The notes: generated by a model from the sequence alone, not told the origin. Positions 38,756-47,498 are shown, counted from the stretch's first letter. The stretch: 64,000 bases of DNA from Croceibacterium salegens (GCF_009827435.1 NZ_WTYM01000058.1:113081-177080), one strand, 5' to 3'. A program made the numbers and translations.

Positions 38756-40983
38756 AGCCTTGCCGTCCGCAGGCGCAGGGAGTTCAGGACAACAGAGATC
38801 GAAGACGCACTCATCGCGAAGGCAGCGAACATCGGACTGATAAGCATGCCCATAACCGGATAAAGCACCCCTGCGGCAATGGGCACGCCGGCAGCATTGT
38901 AGATCAGAGCAAAGAACAGGTTTTGCCGGATGTTGCCCATGGTCGCCTGGGCAAGTCGGCGGGCGCGAACAATCCCGTCGAGATTGCCCTTCACCAGAGT
39001 GATGCCCGCGCTTTCGATCGCGACATCCGCACCAGTCCCCATGGCAATGCCGACATCAGCTTGTGCCAGTGCCGGGGCGTCATTCACGCCGTCGCCTGCC
39101 ATGGCCACCTTGGCCCCGCCATCCTGCAACTCGCGAATGATGCGGGCTTTGTCTTCGGGCAGGACGTCGGCACGAATCTCGTCGATGCCGAGCCGCGCGG
39201 CGACAGCCTTGGCTGTGCGCTCGTTGTCGCCCGTGGCCATGATGATGCGCAGGCCAAGCGCGTGTAGTGCCTTGAGCGCATCCGGCGTCGTCTCCTTGAC
39301 CGGGTCAGCCACGCTGACGAGCCCGGCAATGACGCCATCGATGGCAACGAACAACACGGTTTCGCCTTCGTCACGGCGCTGGTTGGCCTTTTCGACCAGA
39401 TCACCGGCGGCCAAGCCAAGGTCCTCGATCATCGCCTTGTTGCCGAGAGCTACCACGTGCCCATCGACCTCGCCCTTCACGCCCTTGCCGGTGACCGCCT
39501 CGAACTCCTTGGCCTCGACCATGGCGATGCCGCGCTCCTTGGCTCCATTCACAATGGCTTCCGCCAGGGGATGTTCGGAGCCGCGTTCGAGCGATGCGGC
39601 CACTCGCAATACTTCCTCTTCATCCTTGCCCGGCTGGGGCAGGACGGCCACAAGCATTGGCTTTCCCTCGGTGAGCGTGCCGGTCTTGTCCACGATCAGG
39701 GTGTCGATCTTCTCGAAGCGTTCCAGCGCTTCGGCGTTCTTGATCAGCACGCCTGCCTGCGCGCCCCTGCCGGTGGCGGTCATGATGGACATGGGAGTGG
39801 CCAGGCCAAGCGCACAGGGACAGGCGATGATCAGCACGGCTACTGCGGCGACCAGGGCATAGGCGAGGGTGGGTTCTGGTCCCCAGATGGCCCAGGCGAT
39901 GAACGCGAGCACGGCCACCCCGATCACTACCGGGACGAACCAGCCGGCGACCTTGTCCGCATATTTTTGGATTGGCGCGCGCGAACGCTGCGCGGCTGCC
40001 ACCATCTCGACGATCTGCGAGAGCATGGTGTCCGATCCAACCCGCTTGGCTTCTATTACGAGGCTGCCAGTGCCGTTGATCGTGGCCCCTGTAACGGCAT
40101 CGCCAGCAACTTTCTCGACCGGGACCGGTTCGCCCGTAATCATGCTTTCATCGACCGACGACCTGCCATCGACGACTTCGCCATCGACCGGCACTTTCTC
40201 GCCGGGTCGCACACGGAGGCGGTCGCCGACATGGACGTGTTCGAGCGGGATCTCCTCCTCGCTGCCATCAGCACGGATGACCCGCGCGGTCTTCGCCGCA
40301 AGGTCGAGCAGCGCGCGGATTGCCTTGCCTGTCCCTTCGCGGGCGCGCAGTTCCATGACCTGCCCCAACAGGACCAGCGTCACGATAACCGCTGCCGCTT
40401 CAAAATAGACCCCGACATGGCCTTCCGCATCGCGGAAGCCGTCGGGGAAAATATCGGGAGTGATCACCGCAACAAGGCTGAAGACATAGGCCGCGATCAC
40501 GCCCATGCCGATCAGTGAGAACATGTTGAGATTACGCGTGCGGAAGGAGTTCCAGCCGCGCACCAGGAAGGGCCAGCCGCACCACAGCACCACCGGCGTG
40601 CCGAGGACAAGCTCGATCCAGAGCGTAGCGCGTTCCCCGAAGATGTCCCGAATGCCGGAGAGGCCAACCAGCGGCCCCATGGTCAGGATCAGCAATGGGA
40701 TGGTCAGAACAGCGCCGACCCAGAAGCGGCGCGTGAAATCGACGAGTTCGGGATTGGGACCTTCCTCGACCATTGTGGCCGACTCAAGTTCCAGCCCCAT
40801 GCCGCATATCGGGCAGGAACCCTGGTGCGTCTGCCGGACCTGCGGATGCATCGGGCAGGTGTATACCGTTCCCTGGTATCCTTCGGGGACGGTGTCGTAA
40901 CGCCCGTCGTTTGAAGCATCTTTGTCAGCGTGATGACTGCAATGCCCGGCGTGTTCGTGATCGTGATCGTGATCGTGAGCCAT
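38752..40983 (-). CDS. copA: Copper-exporting P1B-1 ATPase (CopA/CopB class)
   Basis: The ATG at 40983 has a GAGGAG ribosome site and gives 743 residues. A His-rich head ([17 protein letters not shown]) is followed by a heavy-metal-binding domain of the YHS-like type ([20 protein letters not shown]) instead of HMA domains. Then come eight spans with CPC at residues 388-390 ([16 protein letters not shown]), [21 protein letters not shown] and [17 protein letters not shown] with the final-span pattern [15 protein letters not shown] identifies the Cu(I)/Ag(I) class. It sends cytoplasmic copper to the periplasm. Confidence 0.95.
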   Translation of the reverse strand: MAHDHDHDHEHAGHCSHHADKDASNDGRYDTVPEGYQGTVYTCPMHPQVRQTHQGSCPICGMGLELESATMVEEGPNPELVDFTRRFWVGAVLTIPLLILTMGPLVGLSGIRDIFGERATLWIELVLGTPVVLWCGWPFLVRGWNSFRTRNLNMFSLIGMGVIAAYVFSLVAVITPDIFPDGFRDAEGHVGVYFEAAAVIVTLVLLGQVMELRAREGTGKAIRALLDLAAKTARVIRADGSEEEIPLEHVHVGDRLRVRPGEKVPVDGEVVDGRSSVDESMITGEPVPVEKVAGDAVTGATINGTGSLVIEAKRVGSDTMLSQIVEMVAAAQRSRAPIQKYADKVAGWFVPVVIGVAVLAFIAWAIWGPEPTLAYALVAAVAVLIIACPCALGLATPMSIMTATGRGAQAGVLIKNAEALERFEKIDTLIVDKTGTLTEGKPMLVAVLPQPGKDEEEVLRVAASLERGSEHPLAEAIVNGAKERGIAMVEAKEFEAVTGKGVKGEVDGHVVALGNKAMIEDLGLAAGDLVEKANQRRDEGETVLFVAIDGVIAGLVSVADPVKETTPDALKALHALGLRIIMATGDNERTAKAVAARLGIDEIRADVLPEDKARIIRELQDGGAKVAMAGDGVNDAPALAQADVGIAMGTGADVAIESAGITLVKGNLDGIVRARRLAQATMGNIRQNLFFALIYNAAGVPIAAGVLYPVMGMLISPMFAAFAMSASSISVVLNSLRLRTARL

Positions 40984-41012
40984 ATCGGGGAGCTCCTCGA
41001 CTCCGCGCGGTC

Positions 41013-41285
41013 TCAACCGGCGCGGCGACTGAAATGGTTATACAACGGCACCAGCAGGAGTGCAGCATACCAGCCATAGAGGAAACTTCCCACGGCTCCG
41101 GCGATGAAGCCGGAAAGGGTCAACCACTCGAATCCCGGCAAGAGTGGCGCCCAGGCTCGGTGCATGTGCATCTGTTCAGGCGCAACCAGGCCGAAGGCGA
41201 TGCAGGCCAAGTAGGTGATCAGGAGGAACAGGCTGAGCGTCCAGCCCCAGGTCCTGATGCTTTGGCCAACTGCGGACTTCGCCAT
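41013..41285 (-). CDS. DUF5676-like two-span membrane protein
   Basis: A 90-residue protein with two hydrophobic segments ([20 protein letters not shown] and [20 protein letters not shown]) flanking a loop with [14 protein letters not shown]. The loop Met and His residues could contact copper. Proteins of this size and pattern regularly sit beside copper ATPases in proteobacterial metal islands and are grouped as DUF5676; no activity is known. It ends 29 bp before the ATPase start. Confidence 0.72.
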   Translation of the reverse strand: MAKSAVGQSIRTWGWTLSLFLLITYLACIAFGLVAPEQMHMHRAWAPLLPGFEWLTLSGFIAGAVGSFLYGWYAALLLVPLYNHFSRRAG

Positions 41286-41409
41286 TGTTCTTCTCCCCCT
41301 TGATCTGCTTTGGCTGCGTGAGGGACTTGCCCGAACAACCGCTCTTCGGAGAGAGCGAGCACCTTGATCTCATTTTCAGGCGCTCGCCCCATGTCCGTCC
41401 CCTGACGAC

Positions 41410-41793
41410 TTAGCTGGGGGTGTGGCCTTCGTGGGCCAAATGATCCTGCGGGGCAGGATCGCTCTGGGGAGCATCGGTCTGACCTTCGGTCGCGCTGGGT
41501 TGGGCGGTCTGTCCGTGGCCCATGTGGCCATGGTCCATTTGTCCATGACCCATCGAGCCATGGTCCATTTGTCCATGACCCATCGAGCCATGCTCCATTT
41601 GTCCGTGGTCCATCATCTTGCACGTCATCGTGCCATCTTCGCCGCGCATCATCATGCCCTGCATCCGCTCGCCGTTGTGCATCATTTCGCACATCTGCGG
41701 CTGCTCGGCTGCGGCAGGTGTATCCTGGTCTTGCGCGGCAAGCGGTCCAGCAAACATGCTTCCTGCAGCCAGTGCCATAATCAATCGCTTCAT
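41410..41793 (-). CDS. Met/His-rich periplasmic copper-binding protein with tandem repeats
   Basis: ATG 41793 lies 7 bases after GGAG and gives 127 residues; ATG 41799 is too close to the site. After a signal peptide (KRLIMALAAGSMFAGPLAA) come MCEMMHNGERMQGMMM and then a run of ten-residue units of the type DHGQMDHGSMGHG. These resemble the copper-binding Met/His boxes of CopA and PcoE proteins. It should buffer periplasmic Cu(I). It lies within the copper operon, 13 bp from the DUF411 gene. Confidence 0.82.
   Translation of the reverse strand: MKRLIMALAAGSMFAGPLAAQDQDTPAAAEQPQMCEMMHNGERMQGMMMRGEDGTMTCKMMDHGQMEHGSMGHGQMDHGSMGHGQMDHGHMGHGQTAQPSATEGQTDAPQSDPAPQDHLAHEGHTPS
41529..41613. repeat. 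30-bp tandem repeat inside the Met/His-rich gene
   Basis: Two identical 30-bp units start at 41,529 and 41,559, followed by a partial, diverged third unit. They encode ten-residue steps of the metal-binding repeat, so unit number can change without a frameshift. There are no unique spacers, so this is not a CRISPR array. Confidence 0.85.
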
Positions 41794-41811
41794 TGTCATT
41801 CTCCTTTGGTT

Positions 41812-42276
41812 CTATTCGTAACTGGCAAACACGCTGCGACCGGCGCTGCCGAAAGCGATCACCTGGTAGGGTTGCGTGCGATCACCCATTTCCATCCCCG
41901 GCGAGCCGATCGGCATTCCGGGAACCGCAAGACCTTCAATGCCCTCCGGTCGCTCGCGCAGGAGGCGGGCAATATCCGCCGCCGGGACGTGACCTTCGAT
42001 GACATATCCATCGACCACCATCGTGTGGCATGACCGCAAATCGGCAGGCACACCTTCGCGGTCCTTGATCGCGCCCATGTCCGAACGCTCTTCCACAGCG
42101 ATCTCTGCCTGCATGCCCGCATGGACATGATCAGCCCACTCTTCGCAGCACCCGCAATTCGGATCGCGGAACATCGTGTAGCTCGCCGCCTGGGCAGCAT
42201 TGGAGCAGGCCGCGAGTGCCATAAGCAGAGCAGGAGCCATTGATCGACGCAGTGAGATGATGGGTGAACGTGCCAT
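41812..42276 (-). CDS. DUF411 periplasmic metal-binding protein (CopG-like)
   Basis: This 154-residue protein begins with a signal (SMAPALLMALAACSNAAQA; LAAC may be a lipobox) and continues with the DUF411 pattern: YTMFRDPNCGCCEEWADHV, SCHTMVVDGYVIEGHVPA and GLAVPGMPIGSPGME. The thioredoxin-like fold has a CxCC motif that binds Cu(I). DUF411 proteins of Pseudomonas copper operons are called CopG and act in periplasmic copper handling. It is the second gene of the minus-strand copper operon. Confidence 0.9.
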   Translation of the reverse strand: MARSPIISLRRSMAPALLMALAACSNAAQAASYTMFRDPNCGCCEEWADHVHAGMQAEIAVEERSDMGAIKDREGVPADLRSCHTMVVDGYVIEGHVPAADIARLLRERPEGIEGLAVPGMPIGSPGMEMGDRTQPYQVIAFGSAGRSVFASYE

Positions 42277-42297
42277 GGGAAGTATCTCCTGTTCTAT

Positions 42298-43008
42298 TCA
42301 ACGCAGGCCGAGGTGGTTGGGACCAAACACCATTTCTCCGCCGAGGTAACCCTGGGCGACGATAGCGACCGCAAGAACGAGCAGGACCACCCGAAGCGCG
42401 GTTCTGCGTTCGCTTCGGAACGCGAGCCATGTGGCGAGTATCGCCAGTGCGGCGATCGCGGTCCCGTTCCAGCGGTGGAGACCAAGTGTCTCTGATCGGT
42501 CGGAAAGCCGCCAGCCTCCCGCAGTCCATCCCAAGAGCGCAGCGACTACGGCACCAGCCGCGCCGCCGGCAACGAGGAAGCGGGAGGTCACCTCCAGGCC
42601 AGTGGAGGGGCGCACCAGCAACATGAGTTCGGCGATTGCTGCGGCCAGCAACAATGCGATCGGGAAATGCGCGGCGACCGGGTGCAGCCGCCCAAGCACG
42701 TCGCTCGCAGAGGTGGCGCGGTTTTCCGCAATTGCCAGTTCCATCGCCTGCTCTGGCGTCAGACTCGCTTCGGCTGGTGCGACTGCAGGAGCGGCTTCGC
42801 CATCGTGATGGTCAAGCATGTCGGTATCGTGGTGATCGTCTCCGGCATGGTGATCGGCGTCAGCGTCGTGCCCCATCTCCATCTGCACCATTTCGGCATC
42901 AGTCATGTCCTGCTGGTGTTCTTCGTGAGCAGTGACAGGAGGTGCCAATGCAATCGAGATGCCAATTGCCAATACAGGCAGGACCAGTCGTCGGAATCTT
43001 GCGATCAT
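42298..43008 (-). CDS. DUF2231 membrane protein with His/Asp-rich periplasmic region
   Basis: A 236-residue protein starting at ATG 43008. A signal or anchor (LVLPVLAIGISIALAPPV) is followed by a Met/His/Asp-rich stretch (EEHQQDMTDAEMVQMEMGHD and a run of HDDHH-like residues), then a membrane domain opening with LGRLHPVAAHFPIALLL, the DUF2231 signature. Four hydrophobic segments follow. The His residues in the membrane domain suggest haem or metal contact. It is first in the copper operon and divergent from the cnrY-like gene. Confidence 0.8.
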   Translation of the reverse strand: MIARFRRLVLPVLAIGISIALAPPVTAHEEHQQDMTDAEMVQMEMGHDADADHHAGDDHHDTDMLDHHDGEAAPAVAPAEASLTPEQAMELAIAENRATSASDVLGRLHPVAAHFPIALLLAAAIAELMLLVRPSTGLEVTSRFLVAGGAAGAVVAALLGWTAGGWRLSDRSETLGLHRWNGTAIAALAILATWLAFRSERRTALRVVLLVLAVAIVAQGYLGGEMVFGPNHLGLR

Positions 43009-43064
43009 GTTTGCCATCCCTTGGCTAGGCGAGATAACCAGTCCTACGAATGACGAGCCGCCAG

Positions 43065-43083
43065 CCCTCAAAAAAATTGAGGG
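43065..43083. repeat. Inverted repeat in the divergent copper promoter region
   Basis: CCCTCAA and TTGAGGG form a perfect 7-bp inverted repeat around five A residues. It lies midway in the 124 bp between the DUF2231 gene and the cnrY-like gene, the only promoter-sized gap between the two copper operons, so it is a candidate operator. The classic CopY or CueR motifs were not seen. Confidence 0.5.
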
Positions 43084-43132
43084 GCGGTGCGCCAGCATGC
43101 GTATGTCAGGGCAAACACGGGAAGAATTGCAT

Positions 43133-43417
43133 ATGCACCATGACGATCATCTGGACAGGGCGCTCAAGTCCCTCGGCAATGTCGCAGCGCCCTCGTTGTC
43201 TGGCGACTTCATGGATGGTGTGTGGCTGCGAGCCGGGCAAATGGAGCAGGCTGCGGGCCAGCGCCGCCGCCTGGCCCTGATGGCTGGCATGGCATTTATC
43301 GGGCTCGGAACGGGAATAGGCGTAGTGCAGGCTCCTGCCTCGGCCGAGGCTGCACGCTATCAGTTGATTGACGGGGCCGAGCTCTCCCCCTCTGCACTTC
43401 TTCACGTCGAACCATGA
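43133..43417 (+). CDS. CnrY-like membrane anti-sigma factor
   Basis: The ATG at 43133 gives 94 residues: a cytoplasmic helix-prone part (HHDDHLDRALKSLGNVAAPS), a single membrane span (LALMAGMAFIGLGTGIGVV) and a short periplasmic tail. Cupriavidus CnrY is 95 residues with the same topology, and its cytoplasmic part traps the ECF sigma factor CnrH. Sequence similarity is too weak to see by eye, so the call rests on size, topology and position before the CnrX- and CnrH-like genes. The stop overlaps the next start as ATGA. Confidence 0.65.
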   Translation: MHHDDHLDRALKSLGNVAAPSLSGDFMDGVWLRAGQMEQAAGQRRRLALMAGMAFIGLGTGIGVVQAPASAEAARYQLIDGAELSPSALLHVEP

Positions 43418-43845
43418 AGTTCGGCATTCTCCAGATCATGGCCGGTGTTCTGCTGGCGATAGCTGCCGGTTGCATCGGCGCGTTCGCAGCGGGAGAGTGG
43501 CGTGACGGCGAACATGGCCAGGGATTGCATGCCTTTGTCCACGACGAGCTTGATCTTGATGCGGAGCAATCCGCGGCGATTGAACAGCTGGAAGCCGACT
43601 TCGCCATCGAACGCCGCCAGCTGGAGCTATCCCTGCGTGCGGCGAATGCGCAGCTCGCAGCCGCGATGGATGAGGAGCATGAATACGGACCGCAAGTCTC
43701 CGTGGCGATCGACAACGTCCACGCCGCAATGGGTGACTTGCAGAAGGCGACCGTGCGCCATGTCTTTGCCATGCGCGGCTTGCTGACTGAAGAGCAGCGG
43801 GCTCAATTCGACAGGCAGGTTTCAGCATCGCTCACCGGCGAATGA
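43414..43845 (+). CDS. CnrX-like periplasmic metal sensor
   Basis: This 143-residue protein has an N-terminal anchor (ILQIMAGVLLAIAAGCIGAF) and a four-helix periplasmic domain. His39, His43, Glu60, His116 and Met120 occur at spacings identical to the Ni/Co ligands of CnrX (His42, His46, Glu63, His119, Met123). This family of sensors passes the metal signal to the membrane anti-sigma factor. It is coupled by ATGA to the cnrY-like gene, and the sigma-factor gene follows 6 bp later. Here the downstream genes are for copper, not nickel. Confidence 0.85.
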   Translation: MKFGILQIMAGVLLAIAAGCIGAFAAGEWRDGEHGQGLHAFVHDELDLDAEQSAAIEQLEADFAIERRQLELSLRAANAQLAAAMDEEHEYGPQVSVAIDNVHAAMGDLQKATVRHVFAMRGLLTEEQRAQFDRQVSASLTGE

Positions 43846-43851
43846 ACGGCG

Positions 43852-44412
43852 GTGGTCAAAGATACGCAGCCCGCTGAACGCGATCTGGTAAAACAGGTCC
43901 AGACTGGCAGTCGGTCGGCCTTTGATCGGCTGGTCACGCCACTAGTCCCGCAATTGCTCACGCTTGCGCGCCGCATGCTGGGGTCGGTGAGCGAAGCCGA
44001 AGATGCGGTGCAGTCCGCCTTGGCGTCTGTCTGGGTGGCCCGCGCGAAGCTAGATCCTGAACGTCCACCGGTAGCCTTCCTCACTACGGTAACCCTTAAC
44101 AAGTGTCGCGATGTCCTGCGGCGACGCAAGGCAGCTCGCTTCTTCGGGTTCGCTGGCAACGATTTCGATTTCGACCTTGCCGCCGATCAGCCAGATGCCG
44201 AAGTGGTCGCAGCGGATCGCCAGGCTTTGGAAAGGGTCCAGCGGGCGATGGAGCGCCTCCCTGTCAGGTTGCGAGAAGCACTGGTGCTGGTGAGCATGGA
44301 GGGAATGTCCCAACGCGAAGCGGCGGAGGTGCTTGGGGTTACAGAAAAGGCGATCGAGACCCGCGTCTACCGGGCGCGAGCGCGCTTGCGGGAGAAATTC
44401 GACGGATTTTGA
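43852..44412 (+). CDS. ECF RNA polymerase sigma factor (CnrH-like)
   Basis: A 186-residue sigma factor starting at GTG 43852. Region 2 is visible as FDRLVTPLVPQLLTLARRML, VSEAEDAVQSALASVW and FLTTVTLNKCRDVLRRRK; region 4 as LPVRLREALVLVSMEGMSQ and EAAEVLGVTEKAIETRVYRA. There is no region 1.1 or 3, as expected for ECF factors. By context it is held by the CnrY-like protein until the CnrX-like sensor detects metal. The copA oxidase gene follows after 32 bp with no visible terminator, so the sigma factor and copAB are probably co-transcribed. Confidence 0.92.
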   Translation: MVKDTQPAERDLVKQVQTGSRSAFDRLVTPLVPQLLTLARRMLGSVSEAEDAVQSALASVWVARAKLDPERPPVAFLTTVTLNKCRDVLRRRKAARFFGFAGNDFDFDLAADQPDAEVVAADRQALERVQRAMERLPVRLREALVLVSMEGMSQREAAEVLGVTEKAIETRVYRARARLREKFDGF

Positions 44413-44444
44413 GGGGAGTGTGCAAAGACTGCGTAACAGTTGGC

Positions 44445-46205
44445 ATGAGCACGAACCCGATAAGCATCGATCGCCGCAAGTTCCTCTCTGCCAGTGCAGG
44501 TGCAGCAAGCCTGATTGGTCTTGGCCATTCGATACCGGCCTGGGCGACCGGCAGTCACGAAGGGGCGCTGGCTCGCAAAGGCAGCGATGTGCTGTCCGGC
44601 GAACACCTGACCATGACCGTTGCCGATGCGCGGTTCGCAACCGGCAACCGCCGTGGCCCTGCGGTGACGGTCAACGGCTCGGTGCCGGGTCCGCTGGTGC
44701 GATTGCGCGAGGGGCAGAACCTCGTGGTCGATCTTCTCAATGAAAGCTCGATGGGCACATCAATCCATTGGCATGGCTTGCTCGTTCCGTTCCTGATGGA
44801 CGGAGTGCCGGGTGTGACCATGGCGGCGGTCGAACCGGGCGAAAGCTTCCGCTACGAATTTCCCGTCCGCCAAGCGGGCACCTACTGGTGGCATGCCCAT
44901 ACCTTGCAGGAACCCATGGGTCATTACGGCCCGATCATCATTGATCCGGCTGGTGGCGATCTTCACCAGGTAGACCGTGATTACGTGGTCATGCTGTCGG
45001 ACTGGTCGCCAATGGACCCGCACGAAGTCATGCGGAAGCTCAAGGTCGGCGAAGCACCCTTCAATTACCAGAGAACGGCAGCAACCGACGATTACCCGTT
45101 GTCAGGCGAGGATCGTCGCATGTGGGCGCGGATGCGGATGATGCCGACGGACATCTCCGATGTTTCGGCTCCGCTCTACAGCTACTTGATCAACGGGCAT
45201 GGACCTGACGACGGGCTTGAGTTCGCTTTCCAGCCGGGCGAGCGGGTTCGCCTGCGCTTCATCAACGGATCGGCCATGACGTTTTTCAATGTTCGCATTC
45301 CCGGTCTGCCGATGACGGTGATCTCTGCCGACGGCCAGGATGTGCGGCCAGTCGAAGTCGATGAGTTCCAGATCGGCAATGCCGAAACCTACGACGTGAT
45401 CGTCGAGCCTGCCGGCGATGCCTCTTTCGCCATCGTTGCCGAGGCAATGGATCGGTCCGGCATGGGCATTGCCATGCTGGCGAGCCAGCCCGGCGCGCAG
45501 GCGGAGGTGCCGCCGCTGCGCGACCCGCCGCTGCTGACCATGGCCGACATGGGCATGAGCCATGGAACTTCAGGTGCAGCCATGGACCACGGTGCGATGG
45601 ATCATGGCGCTTCGTCCGAGGGCGAAGCGATGGGTGCTATGAACATGCGCGACACGTCGTTGCTGCCTCCAAGCGTCGAAGTGGGACCTGGCGTGGACAT
45701 GGTTTCTATGAACCCGGTGGATCGGATGGGTGACCCCGGCATCGGCCTCGACAACGTAGGTCACCGCGTTCTCAACTATCGCCAGCTGGTCGCGGCGAAC
45801 ATGAACCGCGACATGCGTCAGCCGACTCGGCTCAAGGAGATCCACCTCACCGGCAACATGGAGCGTTACATGTGGTCGTTCGACGGCCAGAAATTCTCTG
45901 CCGTGGCTGACGATCCGATCCGCTTCGCCTTCAACGAGCGGGTGCGCGTGAAGCTCGTGAATGACACGATGATGGCGCACCCGATCCATCTGCACGGCCA
46001 CTTCTTCGAGCTGGTGAACGATGCCCCGCACGGTCATCAGCCGCTGAAGCATACCTTGGTCGTCCAGCCGGGGGGCAGCGCACAGTTCGACCTGACAGCG
46101 AACGAGCCGGGCGACTGGGCGTTTCACTGTCACCTGATCTACCACATGCACAACGGCATGTTTCAGGTGGTAACCGTCCGACCTCTGCAAGGGGGAGAAG
46201 GCTGA
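44445..46205 (+). CDS. copA: Copper-resistance multicopper oxidase CopA (PcoA family)
   Basis: The ATG at 44445 gives 586 residues with a twin-arginine signal (DRRKFLSASAGAASLIGLG). All four copper motifs are present: IHWHGLL, TYWWHAHTL, HPIHLHGHFFEL and HCHLIYHMHNGM, the last with His-Cys-His and the type-1 Met. A Met/His-rich insert (MSHGTSGAAMDHGAMDHGA) near residue 365 would hold extra Cu(I). It oxidises Cu(I) to less toxic Cu(II) in the periplasm. Stop and copB start overlap as TGATG. This gene is unrelated to the ATPase copA at 38,752. Confidence 0.96.
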   Translation: MSTNPISIDRRKFLSASAGAASLIGLGHSIPAWATGSHEGALARKGSDVLSGEHLTMTVADARFATGNRRGPAVTVNGSVPGPLVRLREGQNLVVDLLNESSMGTSIHWHGLLVPFLMDGVPGVTMAAVEPGESFRYEFPVRQAGTYWWHAHTLQEPMGHYGPIIIDPAGGDLHQVDRDYVVMLSDWSPMDPHEVMRKLKVGEAPFNYQRTAATDDYPLSGEDRRMWARMRMMPTDISDVSAPLYSYLINGHGPDDGLEFAFQPGERVRLRFINGSAMTFFNVRIPGLPMTVISADGQDVRPVEVDEFQIGNAETYDVIVEPAGDASFAIVAEAMDRSGMGIAMLASQPGAQAEVPPLRDPPLLTMADMGMSHGTSGAAMDHGAMDHGASSEGEAMGAMNMRDTSLLPPSVEVGPGVDMVSMNPVDRMGDPGIGLDNVGHRVLNYRQLVAANMNRDMRQPTRLKEIHLTGNMERYMWSFDGQKFSAVADDPIRFAFNERVRVKLVNDTMMAHPIHLHGHFFELVNDAPHGHQPLKHTLVVQPGGSAQFDLTANEPGDWAFHCHLIYHMHNGMFQVVTVRPLQGGEG

Positions 46206-47233
46206 TGTCCAAGACCATGCTGTTGTCCCTGCCGCTTATTGTCCTGCCGCAGGTGGCCTTGGCGCAGGACCACGACCATTCCAGTCCCAATCCCGCCGAG
46301 GTAACCGCCCCAGTTGAGGTGGAGAGCGCCGACGATCCGCACGCAGGGCATCAGGCAATGGACCAATCGGGCCATCAGGGCATGTCGCCAAACGCCAATG
46401 CGGAAAGTTCCAGCGGACAGGCGATGGACCACGCCGCAATGGGTCACGGCTCGATGGATCGCGGGGCAGCGGCGAACAGCGCAAACATATCGCAAGGACC
46501 ACCGCCACCCGAAGCCTTTTCGGGGCCGCTCTATGCTGCGGACGCTTTTGTCGGTGAAGAGGAAATGGCCGCTTCACGCGCGGCGGTCGCTCGTGAAGTC
46601 AGCGGCTTGCCAGTCTACTGGTTCCAGGCCGATCGTGTCGAATATAGGGCGCGTGGCGGTCAGGACGGCTATCTCTGGGATGTGCAAGGCTATTACGGCG
46701 GTGATCTCGACAAGTTCTGGTTCAAGAGTGAAGGCGAAGGCAACTTCGGCGGCGAACTTGAGAGCGCCGAGCTGCAAGGGCTGTGGAGCCATGCGATCGG
46801 TCCATGGTGGGATCTACAAGCAGGCGTTCGTCAGGACTTTATCGGACCGGAGCGCACCCATGCCGTGATCGGTGTCCAGGGATTGGCACCCTACCTGTTC
46901 GAGGTCGATGCCGCCGCATTCCTCTCGACTAGTGGCGATGTCACGGCGCGTATCGAGGCCGAACTGGACCAGCGCATTACCCAGCGCCTGATCCTGCAAC
47001 CGCGCGCCGAACTGAACCTGTCCGCGCAGGACATTCCCGAACTGGGTGTCGGCGCGGGGGTCGACAGCGCCGAGCTGGGCCTGCGTCTACGCTATGAGAT
47101 TATCCGTGAATTTGCGCCCTATGTCGGTGTGGAACAGGAATGGAAAGTCGGCGGCAGCGCCGATTATGCGCGTTTGGCCGGAGAAGATCCCAGCGCGACG
47201 AATTACGTGGTTGGCGTGAGGTTTTGGTTCTGA
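46205..47233 (+). CDS. copB: Copper-resistance outer-membrane protein CopB (PcoB family)
   Basis: A 342-residue protein with a signal peptide (LLSLPLIVLPQVALAQ), a Met/His-rich N-terminal region (HAGHQAMDQSGHQGM, MDHAAMGHGSMDRG) and a C-terminal beta barrel. The barrel starts near YWFQADRVEYRARGGQDGYL and ends in the aromatic residue required for outer-membrane insertion (VGVRFWF). It works with CopA in copper sequestration or export. It is the last gene before the tRNA, and no terminator with a T tract follows. Confidence 0.94.
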   Translation: MSKTMLLSLPLIVLPQVALAQDHDHSSPNPAEVTAPVEVESADDPHAGHQAMDQSGHQGMSPNANAESSSGQAMDHAAMGHGSMDRGAAANSANISQGPPPPEAFSGPLYAADAFVGEEEMAASRAAVAREVSGLPVYWFQADRVEYRARGGQDGYLWDVQGYYGGDLDKFWFKSEGEGNFGGELESAELQGLWSHAIGPWWDLQAGVRQDFIGPERTHAVIGVQGLAPYLFEVDAAAFLSTSGDVTARIEAELDQRITQRLILQPRAELNLSAQDIPELGVGAGVDSAELGLRLRYEIIREFAPYVGVEQEWKVGGSADYARLAGEDPSATNYVVGVRFWF

Positions 47234-47370
47234 TCGCCCGCATTAAAGGTCGACCGCAGTTAGCCCGCTGGACTGTCACCAGTCAGATCAATCACTCTGG
47301 GAGGGCAATCGATCTTTTTCATACTTGTTTCATACATGGTTGCATGAGATCAACTAAGTCATTGAAATCA
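47234..47370. other. Non-coding gap at the element's tRNA-proximal end, with direct repeats
   Basis: This 137-bp stretch lies between copB and the 3' end of the tRNA. It is more AT-rich than either side. TTTCATAC occurs twice, at 47,317 and 47,328, with an 11-bp period. Short direct repeats beside a tRNA 3' end are typical of recombinase or excisionase arm sites, but nothing more can be shown here. No coding frame of note was seen. Confidence 0.4.
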
Positions 47371-47445
47371 TGGTGGGCGCGGCAAGGATTGAACTTGCGA
47401 CCCCACCCGTGTGAAGGGTGTGCTCTACCACTGAGCTACGCGCCC
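47371..47445 (-). tRNA. tRNA-Val (anticodon CAC)
   Basis: The minus strand folds into a full cloverleaf: acceptor stem GGGCGCG/CGCGCCC, D stem GCTC/GAGC, anticodon stem CACCC/GGGTG with loop TTCACAC, and T stem GCAAG/CTTGC with loop TTCAATC. The anticodon CAC (47,411-47,413) reads GUG valine codons. The CCA end is encoded (47,371-47,373). The 3' end faces the metal and conjugation genes, so this gene is the likely integration site of the element. Confidence 0.97.
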
Positions 47446-47467
47446 GCCCCTCTGGGCAGGGGCGGGC
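47442..47467. repeat. Hairpin overlapping the 5' end of tRNA-Val
   Basis: GCCCGCCCCT and AGGGGCGGGC form a perfect 10-bp inverted repeat with a 6-base loop. On the minus strand it lies 32 bases after the sppA stop, and its 3' arm includes the first four bases of the tRNA. No T tract follows. It may be a stop or processing signal between sppA and the tRNA, and it competes with the acceptor stem for pairing. Confidence 0.6.
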
Positions 47468-47498
47468 CTTTGCCACGCGTGCTCGTCATTGACAAGAC

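Noticed and set aside
41529..41613. Candidate CRISPR array
   Set aside because: The 30-bp repeats are directly adjacent with no spacers and are in frame within a Met/His-rich protein.
44103..44444. Upstream extension of the copA oxidase frame
   Set aside because: The open stretch before ATG 44445 lies inside the sigma-factor gene in another frame; the Tat signal fixes the start.
47234..47370. Terminator after copB
   Set aside because: A weak GACTG/CAGTC hairpin exists, but its stem is only 5 bp and no T tract follows.
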